Below are positions 55,366 to 64,000 of a DNA stretch of 64,000 bases, in pieces. Source of the stretch: Lysinibacillus mangiferihumi (GTDB lineage: Bacteria > Bacillota > Bacilli > Bacillales_A > Planococcaceae); NCBI RefSeq assembly GCF_003049665.1, contig NZ_PYWM01000007.1, positions 115,729 through 179,728 of the forward strand. The letters run 5' to 3'. The notes beneath the pieces were generated by a model, which was given only the letters and a program-made list of their open reading frames with translations, was not told the DNA's origin and did no database searches. Numbering within the stretch: the first letter of the stretch is position 1; each line of letters begins with the position of its first letter. The position numbers were made by a program, and so were the translations under genes.

Positions 55366-57077
55366 GCTTTTAACCCTGCATTAATACGATTCCAAAGCGC
55401 GCGGTGTGCATAGACATTTTCTTCACGGTTTGTAAAAATCTCAATTAATCGTAACGGATTTTTTCTCAACGTGTTAAATTTCGGCACTAACTGTGCAATA
55501 TCCTCAACACAAATGTAGTCCATATTGTACATATGAGCAATGTCTTGGAATTCAAGTGCAGTTGGTGTACCAAATAAATCTTCATAATGAGCCTCTACCG
55601 TAGATTGCGGTAAATAAGAGAAAATACCACCACCATCGTTATTCATGACAATAATGGTCATATTACATGCTTGATAGCGTGACGCAATTAGGCCATTGAC
55701 ATCATGTAAAAAAGCTAGGTCTCCGATAAGCAAATAGGTTTCACGGTTATTTCCTTGGCTTAAGCCCATTGCCGTTGATACGACACCATCAATGCCATTC
55801 GCTCCACGATTCGCAAAAATTCGAATATCTTTTGACGTTGCCATTAAAAACGTATCGATATCACGAATCGGCATGCTACTGCTAACAAAAATATCACTGC
55901 CATTTGGAATGATTTCAAGTAAACGGCTTACCATAGCACCTTCGTCAATTGCGCCTTCTGTATAATGCTCAATATACTCAAGTGCAATATCATTCGCATC
56001 TTGCCATTCCGCTAAATATGCCGCCTCAAGCGCAGTTTCAGCAAGGTCTAATTGTACGAGCCATTCGCCAATGCTTGCATGCAGAAAATGAGTGGACACC
56101 CCTGTTGAATCACGGAACATCGGATCTTCATCGACAACAATATAAGCTTGAGGCTGTGACTTTGTAATAAATTGCATAATAAATTTCGATATAGGCTGTG
56201 CTCCTAAGCGCAGAACTGTTTCAGGTTCTACTAGGGCTTTAAAATCATCGTTTTTCATAATGGCATCATAGGTTGTCATAACATATGGCAAACAATCCTT
56301 TGGCACAGAAGTTCGCATATTTGATAGACTCTCCACAATGATTGGCCATTTTAATTGGCGCACAAACTCCCACATAATAGTTAAATCTGTCCCGAGCGGA
56401 AGCTCCCCAACAACAACAAATCCTTTTTTAGTGTCTCGTAAAATAGAAGCCAGTTCTACTTGTGCATCTTTCGGTGGCGTTAACTGTCCAATATGGCTTT
56501 GCTTAAACGTAACAGTTGGAAGCTCCTCTCGAAAATCAATGAGTAACGGTTCACGGAACGGTACGTTAAGATGTACTGGTCCAAATGGTGCACTTGTTGC
56601 AATAGCTACTGCACGTGCAATATGACGTTCAATAAATGGCAATGTCGGTGCAGCACCATCCGCTAGCGGAAAATCCACACTCCACTTTACATGTGCTCCG
56701 TATAAATTCATCTGATTAATTGCTTGTGGTGCACCTACTTCACGTAATTCATGTGGACGATCGGCTGTGATAACAATTAGTGGTACTCTTGCATAGCTTG
56801 CCTCCACAATCGCAGGATAATAGTTTGCCGCCGCAGTACCAGATGTACATAACAAAACGACAGGCTTAGTAGTCGCCTTAGCAATGCCTAGCGCAAAAAA
56901 TGCAGCAGCTCGCTCATCTACTTGACGGTACATCGTCAATTGCTTTGTTGAGGCAAAAGCATAAGCTAATGGCGTCGACCGTGACCCTGGGCTTACAACA
57001 ACATGTTGGACACCTGCCTGTACTAATGATGCAACCATTTTATAAACATAATCAGTCAATATTTTCCGTTCACTCAT
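55353..57077 (-). CDS. menD: MenD, SEPHCHC synthase
   Basis: A 574-residue thiamine-diphosphate enzyme joining 2-oxoglutarate to isochorismate. VVVSPGSRSTPLAYAF near residue 25 is the MenD N-terminal signature; ADRPHELREVGAPQAINQ binds isochorismate; LLIGDLAFLHDVNGLI with MNNDGGGIFSYLPQ binds the diphosphate and magnesium. AGGAGG precedes the ATG. It overlaps menF by 8 bases and menH by 13. Confidence 0.97.
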   Translation of the reverse strand: MSERKILTDYVYKMVASLVQAGVQHVVVSPGSRSTPLAYAFASTKQLTMYRQVDERAAAFFALGIAKATTKPVVLLCTSGTAAANYYPAIVEASYARVPLIVITADRPHELREVGAPQAINQMNLYGAHVKWSVDFPLADGAAPTLPFIERHIARAVAIATSAPFGPVHLNVPFREPLLIDFREELPTVTFKQSHIGQLTPPKDAQVELASILRDTKKGFVVVGELPLGTDLTIMWEFVRQLKWPIIVESLSNMRTSVPKDCLPYVMTTYDAIMKNDDFKALVEPETVLRLGAQPISKFIMQFITKSQPQAYIVVDEDPMFRDSTGVSTHFLHASIGEWLVQLDLAETALEAAYLAEWQDANDIALEYIEHYTEGAIDEGAMVSRLLEIIPNGSDIFVSSSMPIRDIDTFLMATSKDIRIFANRGANGIDGVVSTAMGLSQGNNRETYLLIGDLAFLHDVNGLIASRYQACNMTIIVMNNDGGGIFSYLPQSTVEAHYEDLFGTPTALEFQDIAHMYNMDYICVEDIAQLVPKFNTLRKNPLRLIEIFTNREENVYAHRALWNRINAGLKAWQS

Positions 57078-58455
57078 GTACTTGTCCTCCTAACGCTCGA
57101 AGCATTGGACGGAATTTCACTAATGTTTCCTCATATTCAGATTGTGGCTCTGAATCAGCTACAATACCGCCACCTGCATATAAATAAGCTTTATCTTTTA
57201 GTAGAGCTGCTGAACGAATTGCAACTGCGAATTCTCCGTTACCCTCCGCATCTAACCAGCCAATAGGTGCAGCGTAAAGACCACGGTTCATTGGCTCGTA
57301 TTTACGTATAGCGATCATTGCCTCTTTTCTTGGCACACCGCCCAAAGCGGGTGTTGGATGCAAATGCTTCGTCAATTGCAAAATGGTTGCTTCATTATTT
57401 AGCTGACCTTCAACAGGTGTAAATAAATGTTGGATGTCTCTAATTTTTAGTAAGCGTGGTCCATCAGGTATTTTCATTTCAACACAATTTTTTCGGAACG
57501 TTTCCGCAATCATATCGACTACATATTGATGTTCACCACCATTTTTCGGATCATTTAATAAGCTTTGTCCATAAGCTTCATCTTCCTCCGCCGTTTTACC
57601 TCGTTGAATAGATCCTGCAACACATGATGAGTAGGCACGACCATTTTCAACCTTTACAAGACGCTCAGGAGATGCGCCGAAAAATAATAAATCTTGCCAC
57701 TCCAACCCAAACAAATAACTTTCAGGCTGTTCGTGAATAATTTGAGCTAATACTTGAGGTGAAGTTACTTGCTCCTTAAATTGCAGCGCAAGGGAACGTG
57801 CAATGACAACCTTATCCGCTTTTTTTGCTTTAATTAATGCTGTGACCTGATCAATTGATGCTAAATAAGGATCCTTATAAGGCTCGAAATAATTTGTGAT
57901 TTCAGGCTTCGCATACATTTTCACTTCTTTTACTTGAGCAGCATGGATTAAATGATTTCGCTCTTTACGCAACGCCTCTAATTGTCCATCTGCCTCAGCA
58001 GCACTTGCGATAAGGTGAATGCTTACATAGGCTTTATCATCACGTAAAACAAGCTGATACGTTGCTAAGGCAAAATAAGCCTCTGGAAAGTCAGTCCACT
58101 CCCCATCTACATTATTTTGTGGATCGAATGTAAAACCACCAAACAAAATTGGTTGTAGTTCAGCCTGACCTTTTACGCAATTTTTCGTTAAGCGCTTCCA
58201 CTCTGCTTCTACAGCATCAAAGCGGTTATTTTTTTCGTTATTTTGAATTGTGTGAGCGTGTCCTAGCCCAACCAATGTCATTGTTTTTTCTCTATTTTGC
58301 CAATAAAATCGTTCACCTTTATAACGCTCCTCGCCCGCTGCAAAAAATGCAAGAGCCGATAAGCGACTTACTTCGATTGTTTCCATATAAAAATGAAGGT
58401 TTTGGCCCAAAGAGTCCACTTCTAGTTCTGTGGCTTGGTACCACTTCTGTTGCAT
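57070..58455 (-). CDS. menF: Isochorismate synthase MenF
   Basis: A 461-residue chorismate-using enzyme, first in the men cluster. AKKADKVVIARSLALQF holds the water-activating lysine region; SCVAGSIQRGKTAEED, LTKHLHPTPALGGVPRKEAM and YAAPIGWLDAEGNGEFAVAIRSA are the shared isochorismate/anthranilate synthase motifs; YAGGGIVADSEPQSEYEET closes the magnesium site. ATG 58455 follows GGAGG by eight bases; the frame opens at 58485. It is divergent from menA. Confidence 0.95.
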   Translation of the reverse strand: MQQKWYQATELEVDSLGQNLHFYMETIEVSRLSALAFFAAGEERYKGERFYWQNREKTMTLVGLGHAHTIQNNEKNNRFDAVEAEWKRLTKNCVKGQAELQPILFGGFTFDPQNNVDGEWTDFPEAYFALATYQLVLRDDKAYVSIHLIASAAEADGQLEALRKERNHLIHAAQVKEVKMYAKPEITNYFEPYKDPYLASIDQVTALIKAKKADKVVIARSLALQFKEQVTSPQVLAQIIHEQPESYLFGLEWQDLLFFGASPERLVKVENGRAYSSCVAGSIQRGKTAEEDEAYGQSLLNDPKNGGEHQYVVDMIAETFRKNCVEMKIPDGPRLLKIRDIQHLFTPVEGQLNNEATILQLTKHLHPTPALGGVPRKEAMIAIRKYEPMNRGLYAAPIGWLDAEGNGEFAVAIRSAALLKDKAYLYAGGGIVADSEPQSEYEETLVKFRPMLRALGGQVHE

Positions 58456-58808
58456 GAAAATTACCTCCGTTATTGCAATGTACATATCAATGATGTTTTC
58501 GCGTTATGGTACGTGTTACGTTGTCCTGCACATACATAACATCCTACGTCTGTCGCTTTGATGTCACACACAAATCCCTCTGTGACATCCGTCTTTAGCA
58601 TTACTTGTTCCGCTAAAATAGCCGTCCTATACGTTTGACGGCTCTGTTCTTTCTACTGCTTAATTTATATTCCCATCTCTCAAATGCATGTACTATTGTA
58701 TCATTTTTTTAAACATAACAGTATGTAATAAGCTGTGAACCTATCCAATTTCTCTTTCTTCGTATAAAATAAGAAGAGTCTACAATAGTTGAAGGAGAGA
58801 AAGACCTT
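58456..58808. promoter_or_regulatory. Divergent region between menF and menA
   Basis: 353 bases with two hairpins: GATGTCACA with TGTGACATC (about 58560-58590), and AGCCGTC with GACGGCT (about 58626-58644). On the minus strand they lie in the menF leader; a role in attenuation is possible but no aptamer is recognised. Confidence 0.5.
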
Positions 58809-59729
58809 ATGACCAAAGTCATTGAAGCTGATAGGGGTTTTAAAGTTTGGTGGCATTTAACACGTCCACATACTTTAACCGCTTCATTTGTTCCAGTATT
58901 TTTAGGAACAGCGATTGCGCTAGCAATTGAAAAAGAAACCATTCATTTTGGACTATTTTTTGCAATGTTAATTGCAAGTATGCTGATTCAAGCAGCAACA
59001 AATATGTTCAACGAATATTATGATTACAAGTTAGGATTAGATAATGAACATTCTGTCGGCATTGGTGGCACGATTGTGCGCCACGGTGTTCAACCGAAAA
59101 CGATTATGCTGATTGCCCTAAGCTTTTATGCACTAGCCATGCTACTTGGCATTTATATTTGTGCCTCCACTTCTTGGTGGCTTGCTGTAGTTGGACTAGT
59201 ATGTATGCTTATAGGTTTTCTATATACAGGAGGGCCGTACCCTATCGCATATTCACCTTTTGGAGAGCTTGTTTCAGGCGCAGTCATGGGTATGGGTATT
59301 GTCTTAATTGCCTTTTACATTCAAACACTTACAGTTACATTAGATGCGGTATTACTTTCTGTTCCGAGTATGATTTTAGTTGGCGCCATTATGCTTTCTA
59401 ATAATATTCGTGACATCGTTGGCGATACAGAAGGTGGACGTAAAACACTGGCCATTTTAGTAGGCCGCGACCGTGCTATTTCTGTGTTATCTGGCTTTTT
59501 CATCGTTTCGTACCTTTGGGTTATCGCATTAGTAGCCATTGATGGGATTACTTTTTGGGCGCTTATCATTTTCCTAAGTGTACCGAAGCCACTCCGAGCA
59601 ATCCAAATTTTCCGCGATAAAAAAGAAGCCAAAGAAGTAATGCCCGCGATGAAATTTACAGCGCAAACAAATACATTCTTCGGTTTCCTATTAGCAATTG
59701 GTTTATTAGTAAATCATTTCTTTTATTAA
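58809..59729 (+). CDS. menA: 1,4-Dihydroxy-2-naphthoate polyprenyltransferase MenA
   Basis: A 306-residue UbiA-superfamily membrane enzyme attaching the prenyl chain to the naphthoquinone ring. NMFNEYYDYKLGLDNEHSVG near residue 65 contains the first Asp-rich motif (NxxxDxxxD type) and NNIRDIVGDTEGGRKTLAILVG near 198 the second. About eight helices. Starts ATG 58809 with GGAGAG upstream. It transcribes away from menF. Confidence 0.94.
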   Translation: MTKVIEADRGFKVWWHLTRPHTLTASFVPVFLGTAIALAIEKETIHFGLFFAMLIASMLIQAATNMFNEYYDYKLGLDNEHSVGIGGTIVRHGVQPKTIMLIALSFYALAMLLGIYICASTSWWLAVVGLVCMLIGFLYTGGPYPIAYSPFGELVSGAVMGMGIVLIAFYIQTLTVTLDAVLLSVPSMILVGAIMLSNNIRDIVGDTEGGRKTLAILVGRDRAISVLSGFFIVSYLWVIALVAIDGITFWALIIFLSVPKPLRAIQIFRDKKEAKEVMPAMKFTAQTNTFFGFLLAIGLLVNHFFY

Positions 59730-59888
59730 TAGGGTTAGTTAATTGCAACGAAGGCAGCGACTTCAACGAGAACAACATAAAACGTTAAACGTGGCGCCTC
59801 ACATGCAAGTAGAAAAATTGCGACTATCGGTGTGCGTTTGCCAATAGCAGAAATAACTTCGTAGCGATTTTTACTCTGTTGACACGCT
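59730..59888. other. Gap after menA, possibly a strongly decayed repeat
   Basis: Patches such as GAGAACAACATAAAACGTTAAACGT weakly follow the order of the MITE core of copies A and B, for example GGGAACAGCACATAATGTAAG, but the terminal repeats are absent. Judged uncertain. Confidence 0.25.
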
Positions 59889-59922
59889 AAAGCAGCAACT
59901 TTATTTAGTTGCTGCTTGTTTT
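59888..59922 (-). terminator. Terminator overlapping the dipeptidase stop
   Basis: AAGCAGCAAC (59890-59899) pairs with GTTGCTGCTT (59908-59917); it includes the last codons of the gene. Confidence 0.75.
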
Positions 59923-60827
59923 AAATATTGTTTGAAATTATTATGCGCAATTCCGCGAACTTCTTCATCTGAAAAATGCTCACGTAACATCTCTAATAAA
60001 TTTTGCGCCTCACCTGCATGTGCAAGACCTTTGATTGTCACATCTATTCCGTCAAAATCAGAACCTACCCCAAGATGCTCCATGCCAACGACACTTGCCA
60101 GATGCTTTATATGCTCAATTAAATCATCCATTGTGGCATTGTCGCCAATAAAATGCGGGTAGTAAACTAGATGAATATGCCCCCCATGCTCAACAAGTGC
60201 CTTAGCCTGTTGATCTGTTAAATTACGCGGGTGGTCACAAATAGCACGTGCATTGCTATGGCTAGCAATAATATGCTTTGCTAGCGGCAGTACATCCCAA
60301 AATCCTTGCTCATTTAAATGGGCAACATCAATGATAATATCCCGCTCATTTAGCATATTAACAACTTCCTTACCAAATGGCTTTAAACCGAGGCTAGCAT
60401 CTTGCTCAGCACCATAGGCTACAGCATTCTCATCATTCCATGTAAGACCTACTAACATAACACCTGCATCCAAAATGGCGGAAAGTTTTGTCAAATCCTC
60501 GCCAATTGCACTACAGCCTTCTAAACTTAAAATAGCACCAATTTCATGAGGTGCTAACGTATCGAGTTGTGACCATTCCGTAATATGCACCATGCCCTCT
60601 GTTTGTAATACTTGTGTATGAAAGGCTTCAATTTGGCGCATAACCTCTAAAAATTGCATACTTTGGGGTATTTCAGGGTCGATAAAAATGGCAAATACTT
60701 GTGCTTTGACTTGCCCTAATTGCAGTCTTTCTTTATTAGCATGTAATCGGCTATCATTACTAAATTTTGGTTCTTCCAATGTCGTTAACTTTAATAAAAC
60801 ATCACAATGTAAATCAATTATTTCCAT
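59901..60827 (-). CDS. Membrane dipeptidase-family protein (peptidase M19)
   Basis: A 308-residue zinc enzyme of the renal-dipeptidase family. IIDLHCDVLLK carries the HxD pair, LSLEGCSAIG the bridging Glu, IIASHSNARAICDHPRNL a His, and GVGSDFDGIDVTIKGL the C-terminal Asp. No signal peptide, so cytoplasmic. ATG 60827 follows GAGGTG; a GTG at 60836 is the alternative. Members cut dipeptides, including those with D-residues. Confidence 0.9.
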   Translation of the reverse strand: MEIIDLHCDVLLKLTTLEEPKFSNDSRLHANKERLQLGQVKAQVFAIFIDPEIPQSMQFLEVMRQIEAFHTQVLQTEGMVHITEWSQLDTLAPHEIGAILSLEGCSAIGEDLTKLSAILDAGVMLVGLTWNDENAVAYGAEQDASLGLKPFGKEVVNMLNERDIIIDVAHLNEQGFWDVLPLAKHIIASHSNARAICDHPRNLTDQQAKALVEHGGHIHLVYYPHFIGDNATMDDLIEHIKHLASVVGMEHLGVGSDFDGIDVTIKGLAHAGEAQNLLEMLREHFSDEEVRGIAHNNFKQYLKQAATK

Positions 60828-60882
60828 GTCAATCACCTCATACAGTTATTATACTGTTTAAGGGAAGAAATGCTCTTATTTT

Positions 60883-61332
60883 TTACATTTTATCTGATGG
60901 TGTATCAGACGAACCAAATTCCTCAAGCTCTTCGAAATCATCAGATTTTGGTAAAGAGGATAACACATCTTCTTCTACTGGTCGCAGTAAATCGTCTCTT
61001 TGTTCAGCATGCTCTACACATGTCAATGCATGTGGCATAGCCTCTAAACGGCCTAACGGAATTTCTTCGCCACATATAGCGCACTTACCATATGTGCCAT
61101 CTTCTATTGCTTGAAGCGCATGCTCGATTTCTTCAGCATGGTCACTGCGATGTTCATCAATGGCCATCTCTGTAAGTTGGTCTGTTAAATCACTCGCATT
61201 ATCGGCTGGATGGTTATCATAATTTGAGAGCTCTGTTGCCTGCGGTCGCTCTGATTCTTCTAGCTGCTTCTCTAGTTCTTGTAATTCCTGCTGTAATTGG
61301 TTTTTAAACTTTTCGATCATTTGTTGTTTCAA
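60883..61332 (-). CDS. yteA: TraR/DksA-type zinc-finger protein (YteA-like)
   Basis: A 149-residue protein: a coiled-coil N-terminus (MIEKFKNQLQQELQELEKQLEE), a middle rich in acidic and His residues, and a zinc finger GKCAICGEEIPLGRLEAMPHALTCVEHAE with CxxC and CxxH ends. TTG start at 61332 after GGAGGAG. YteA in B. subtilis is a sporulation-linked protein of unclear function. It may bind RNA polymerase as DksA does, an inference from the fold. Confidence 0.88.
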   Translation of the reverse strand: MKQQMIEKFKNQLQQELQELEKQLEESERPQATELSNYDNHPADNASDLTDQLTEMAIDEHRSDHAEEIEHALQAIEDGTYGKCAICGEEIPLGRLEAMPHALTCVEHAEQRDDLLRPVEEDVLSSLPKSDDFEELEEFGSSDTPSDKM

Positions 61333-61405
61333 AAAAATCTCCTCCTCATACTTTCATTTTTTCCTAAATATCTATTTCTAAAACATCTGTATGAGAAGGA
61401 TTCCA

Positions 61406-62167
61406 TTAGTTTTGTGTGTATTCTCTAATTACATCATGGAGAAATTGAGTAGCACCTTCTGACACATGTTGATCGTAATAAGCAGTAAAACGTTCATCTG
61501 CTATATACATTTGTGCTAAACCAGCATGTGCTTCCTTTGTATATTGTGGCCACGAAAAGCTCAGCCAACGCTTATGCAGTTCTGCCACTTCCATGGCGAC
61601 ATCATTTTTCACGTCGCCTATAGCCATTGCCTCTTTTAATCGTTCAAATAGTTGCTGTTCGAGTTGCTGCATTGCCTTATATTGTTCCTCTGTTAAATTC
61701 TTAAACTTCGCATTCGATGCATCGACCTTTTCATGGCCGTAGTTTGCACGAATTTCTTTACCGTATTGTTTTTCATTTTCCTCAATCAGCATTTCTTTAA
61801 AGCCTTCAAATTTCTCTTCGTTCGTCATTGGTTGTTCCTCCTCAATCGATTGAATGGTTTGTTCCACTGTTTTTAATAATTGATCTAGCTGTTTTTTTCG
61901 TTGTAATAAAGCATCACGATGTGTTTTTAATGCCGCTTTATGTTGAAAATCAGGTGCATGAATAATGTTGTGAATGGTTTCAAGCTTCATATCTATCGCT
62001 TTATAAAACAAAATTTGCTGAAGAATATCGACTTCTTGTTGCCCATAAAAGCGATACCCTGCTTCATTTGTTCTTGCCGGCTTTAGTAAATCAATTTCAT
62101 CATAATAACGCAACGTTCTCGTACTTACTCCTGACAATTTAGCAAGCTGTAAAATGGTATACTCCAT
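61406..62167 (-). CDS. MerR-family regulator with TipAS effector domain
   Basis: A 253-residue activator. The MerR HTH is MEYTILQLAKLSGVSTRTLRYYDEIDLLKPARTNEAGYRFY at its ends MEYTILQ and GYRFY; a coiled-coil follows near 80-115; the TipAS antibiotic-binding domain covers about 130-250 (KHRWLSFSW-type motif HKRWLSFSWPQYTKEAHAGL). ATG 62167 follows GGAGGTG. Its own promoter has the long spacer bound by MerR proteins, implying self-activation. Ligand likely a hydrophobic drug, as in Mta and TipA. Confidence 0.92.
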   Translation of the reverse strand: MEYTILQLAKLSGVSTRTLRYYDEIDLLKPARTNEAGYRFYGQQEVDILQQILFYKAIDMKLETIHNIIHAPDFQHKAALKTHRDALLQRKKQLDQLLKTVEQTIQSIEEEQPMTNEEKFEGFKEMLIEENEKQYGKEIRANYGHEKVDASNAKFKNLTEEQYKAMQQLEQQLFERLKEAMAIGDVKNDVAMEVAELHKRWLSFSWPQYTKEAHAGLAQMYIADERFTAYYDQHVSEGATQFLHDVIREYTQN

Positions 62168-62188
62168 TGCTTTCACCTCCATATTTAT

Positions 62189-62219
62189 ACTGTAAACCTT
62201 TCCGCAGCGTTAAGGTCAA
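62189..62219 (-). promoter_or_regulatory. MerR-type promoter of the TipAS regulator
   Basis: -35 TTGACC (62214-62219) and -10 TACAGT (62189-62194) are separated by 19 bases, with a dyad ACCTT/AAGGT in the spacer. A 19-base spacer is the hallmark of promoters that MerR activators distort. Confidence 0.85.
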
Positions 62220-62287
62220 GGGTTAAAAACAATATAAAATAAACAATCGCTGAATTATCAGCACCATAATCAAAACTCTAAAACATA

Positions 62288-62325
62288 AAAAAGAACATCT
62301 CAGAAAATTCCAAGATGCTCACCTT
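62288..62325 (-). terminator. Terminator of dpaL
   Basis: On the minus strand GAGCATCT pairs with AGATGTTC and is followed by TTTTTT. Confidence 0.8.
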
Positions 62326-62327
62326 TC

Positions 62328-63539
62328 CTATTTAGCATACTTCCCATGCCACACTATATTTCTGTAGTTTTCTACGTCTGTGTCTCCCTCTGTACTAACA
62401 AATACTATCTTTGACTTTGGATTGAGCTGTAAAGCTACCTTTAAATCATAGTAATCCTCATTTGTCATTAATTCATAAAAACATCCAAATGGCGCTGCTC
62501 CTGATTCTCCTGCAACAATACGATTATCCGCTCCAAGTGGATTTCCCAAGACGCGCATACCTGTTGCAGCTGCTCTCTCACTACAACTAATACTTACCTT
62601 TGTATATGTTTTTAAAATATCCCAAGCGATAGGGTTAGGCTCCCCACATGCTAAGCCAGCCATAATGGTTTGCATTTCTCCACCGACAGTAACAAACTGT
62701 CCAGTACCTCGGTTAAAACTCTCATAAAAGCAATTAGCTGCATCTGGTTCAATTAAAACAAATGTTAGTTGTTGTCCATAATATTGTTGTAAAAAGGCGA
62801 CTATAGCTCCTGCAAATGAACCTACACCTGCCTGTAAAAATACATGGGTCGGTGCTTCTTGCAGATGGTCAACAATCTCTTTTGCCAATGTTGTATAGCC
62901 TTGCATAATCCATAATGGAATCTCTTCGTACCCTTCCCACATTGTATCCTGTATCACTATCCAGCCATTATCCTCTGCAAGCTGTGAGGTATACCTTACC
63001 GTTTCATCATAATTCATTGAAGTGATTTCTGCATATGCGCCCTCATTTTTAATATTTTGCAAGCGCACTTCCGCACTACCAGCAGGCATATAAATTCGCG
63101 CCTTACAGCCAAGTTCCCTTGCTGCCCAAGCAACCCCGCGCCCATGATTGCCATCTGTCGTTGAAATAAAAGTACAGTCGCCTAATTTTTCTTTCACTTC
63201 AGGTAGTTTTAATTGTTCAAAAGACAATTCATCAATATTTTGATCTAGCAATTTCGCAACATATTTGCCAATCGCATAAATACCACCTAACACCTTAAAC
63301 GCATTTAAGCCAAAGCGATAGGATTCATCTTTAACAAAAATCTTACTGACCCCAAGATGCATTGCTAAAGCATCTAAATCATGTATAGGTGTTTTTTCAA
63401 AATTTTCATATGTATGATGGAATCTTTCCACACAATTAACCTGTTCTACTGTAAATTTTTGTAGTAAATCTTTACATTGTTTTAAGTTCTCTTGCAAAAG
63501 ATATTGCCGATTATACACCCATCTTAAGTTTTCGCTCAT
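62328..63539 (-). CDS. dpaL: Diaminopropionate ammonia-lyase
   Basis: A 403-residue fold-type II PLP enzyme converting 2,3-diaminopropionate to pyruvate and ammonia. VKDESYRFGLNAFKVLGG near residue 70 holds the PLP lysine, STTDGNHGRGVAWAARELG near 128 is the phosphate/asparagine loop, and AGESGAAPFGCFYEL the C-terminal glycine-rich region. GGGGG precedes the ATG. Standard length. Monocistronic. Confidence 0.93.
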   Translation of the reverse strand: MSENLRWVYNRQYLLQENLKQCKDLLQKFTVEQVNCVERFHHTYENFEKTPIHDLDALAMHLGVSKIFVKDESYRFGLNAFKVLGGIYAIGKYVAKLLDQNIDELSFEQLKLPEVKEKLGDCTFISTTDGNHGRGVAWAARELGCKARIYMPAGSAEVRLQNIKNEGAYAEITSMNYDETVRYTSQLAEDNGWIVIQDTMWEGYEEIPLWIMQGYTTLAKEIVDHLQEAPTHVFLQAGVGSFAGAIVAFLQQYYGQQLTFVLIEPDAANCFYESFNRGTGQFVTVGGEMQTIMAGLACGEPNPIAWDILKTYTKVSISCSERAAATGMRVLGNPLGADNRIVAGESGAAPFGCFYELMTNEDYYDLKVALQLNPKSKIVFVSTEGDTDVENYRNIVWHGKYAK

Positions 63540-63663
63540 TCGTATGATCCCCCTTTATAATTGCTTATACCTATATTACCTAATATTGCTATTAGAGAGA
63601 ATCATCATTGTATTCATAAATAGACAGTGGGAAAAGATGCACTCTCAAATTTTCAATCTAGCA

Positions 63664-63706
63664 AAAAAAACGCAGTAAATGTGAAATCACATTTACTGCG
63701 TTTTAG
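63664..63706 (-). terminator. Terminator of the tRNA operon
   Basis: CGCAGTAAATGTG (63671-63683) pairs with CACATTTACTGCG (63688-63700); the minus strand continues TTTTTTTTGC. Confidence 0.93.
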
Positions 63707-63708
63707 TA

Positions 63709-63780
63709 TGACCCCTACGGGATTCGAACCCGTGTTACCGCCGTGAAAGGGCGGTGTCTTAACCACTTGACCAAGGGGCC
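63709..63780 (-). tRNA. tRNA-Glu (TTC)
   Basis: 72 bases. Acceptor GGCCCCTT at the 5' end pairs with AGGGGTC; anticodon loop CCTTTCACG; T-loop GGGTTCGAATCCC. No CCA encoded. Confidence 0.96.
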
Positions 63781-63782
63781 AA

Positions 63783-63873
63783 TGGCGGAGAAGGAGGGAT
63801 TTGAACCCTCGCGCCGGTTACCCGACCTACACCCTTAGCAGGGGCGCCTCTTCAGCCTCTTGAGTACTTCCCC
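63783..63873 (-). tRNA. tRNA-Ser (GCT)
   Basis: 91 bases with the long variable arm of class II tRNAs. Anticodon region CCCTGCTAAGGG; T-loop AGGGTTCAAATCCCT; CCA end encoded (CTCCGCCA). Confidence 0.95.
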
Positions 63874-63882
63874 ATAAAAAAA

Positions 63883-63959
63883 TGGCTCCGAAGGCAGGAC
63901 TCGAACCTGCGACAACCTGATTAACAGTCAGGTGCTACTACCAACTGAGCTACTTCGGA
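63883..63959 (-). tRNA. tRNA-Asn (GTT)
   Basis: 77 bases. TCCGAAG pairs with CTTCGGA; anticodon region CTGTTAATC; T-loop AGGTTCGAGTCCT; GCCA end encoded. Confidence 0.96.
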
Positions 63960-63963
63960 ATAA

Positions 63964-64000
63964 TGGTGGGCCTAAATGGACTCGAACCATCGACCTCACG
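63964..64000 (-). tRNA. tRNA-Ile (GAT), 3' part only
   Basis: Thirty-seven bases before the window edge give CGTGAGGTCG, T-loop ATGGTTCGAGTCCAT and acceptor AGGCCCACCA. This fits Bacillus tRNA-Ile(GAT); the anticodon lies beyond the window, so identity is inferred. Confidence 0.75.

Noticed and set aside
59740..59890. A third copy of the MITE-like element
   Set aside because: Similarity is patchy, terminal repeats and the shared terminator are missing; kept only as a low-confidence gap note.
1..64000. CRISPR array, prophage, toxin-antitoxin or restriction system
   Set aside because: No regularly spaced direct repeats, phage structural genes or recognisable defence genes were seen; mobile DNA is limited to the RAYT unit, the IS110 element and short repeats.

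Overview
The window looks like chromosome from a low-GC Gram-positive rod of the Lysinibacillus / Bacillaceae-Planococcaceae type. This rests on AT-rich intergenic DNA, strong GGAGG ribosome sites, a T-box before leuS, a SAM-I riboswitch before metK, a Bacillus-type Zur box, and a gene order resembling the B. subtilis yt* region (trmB, ytlR, ytlQ, dat, pepV, ytzE, rsuA, ytgP, asnB, ytfP, ytqA, ytqB, ytpA, ytoA, metK, pckA, ytmA, ytkD, yidD, men genes, yteA). The genus is inferred from remembered family resemblance; no search was run.

Layout. 1-5.4 kb: trmB, a ytlQ-ytlR lipid-kinase pair, D-amino-acid transaminase and dipeptidase PepV. 5.7-9 kb: a small DeoR-like regulator, a frameshifted MFS transporter and a membrane diguanylate cyclase. 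9-15.9 kb: rsuA, a ytgP flippase, asnB, a flavoprotein and an AIM24 protein. 16-25 kb: an OFA-type MFS carrier, then a dicarboxylate module (sensor kinase, response regulator, two DctP-type binding proteins, DctQ, DctM). 25-29.8 kb: an ECF sigma factor with a membrane partner, a decayed chemoreceptor-like fragment, and leuS with its T-box. 29.8-38 kb: an accessory stretch with a REP-associated tyrosine transposase, SulP transporter plus ArsR regulator, an MFS carrier, ytqA-ytqB, an IS110 element, a 46-bp palindrome and a MITE-like repeat. 38-52 kb: housekeeping and transport (AGCS symporter, ytpA, ytoA, metK, pckA, ytmA-ytkD, a cupin regulator with a lactate-permease-like carrier, yidD, znuA, a secreted transglutaminase-like protein). 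52-60 kb: menaquinone genes menF-menD-menH-menB-menE with menA divergent. 60-64 kb: an M19 dipeptidase, yteA, a MerR/TipAS regulator, diaminopropionate ammonia-lyase, and the end of a tRNA cluster (Glu, Ser, Asn, partial Ile).

The most interesting signal is a family of 25-nt repeats (head GTGCCTGGCAC with an AT-rich tail). I found eight copies between 25.0 and 52.1 kb. Two of them face inward on either side of the transposase gene, so the whole resembles a Gram-positive REP/RAYT system. Two copies run into the 3' ends of unrelated transporter genes and encode nearly the same C-terminal tail and stop codon. Other points worth following are a candidate bridge RNA upstream of the IS110 recombinase, a MITE that carries a terminator and abuts stop codons, a 14-codon leader ORF coupled to the dicarboxylate sensor kinase, and a YtpA-type hydrolase whose nucleophile serine is replaced by glycine.
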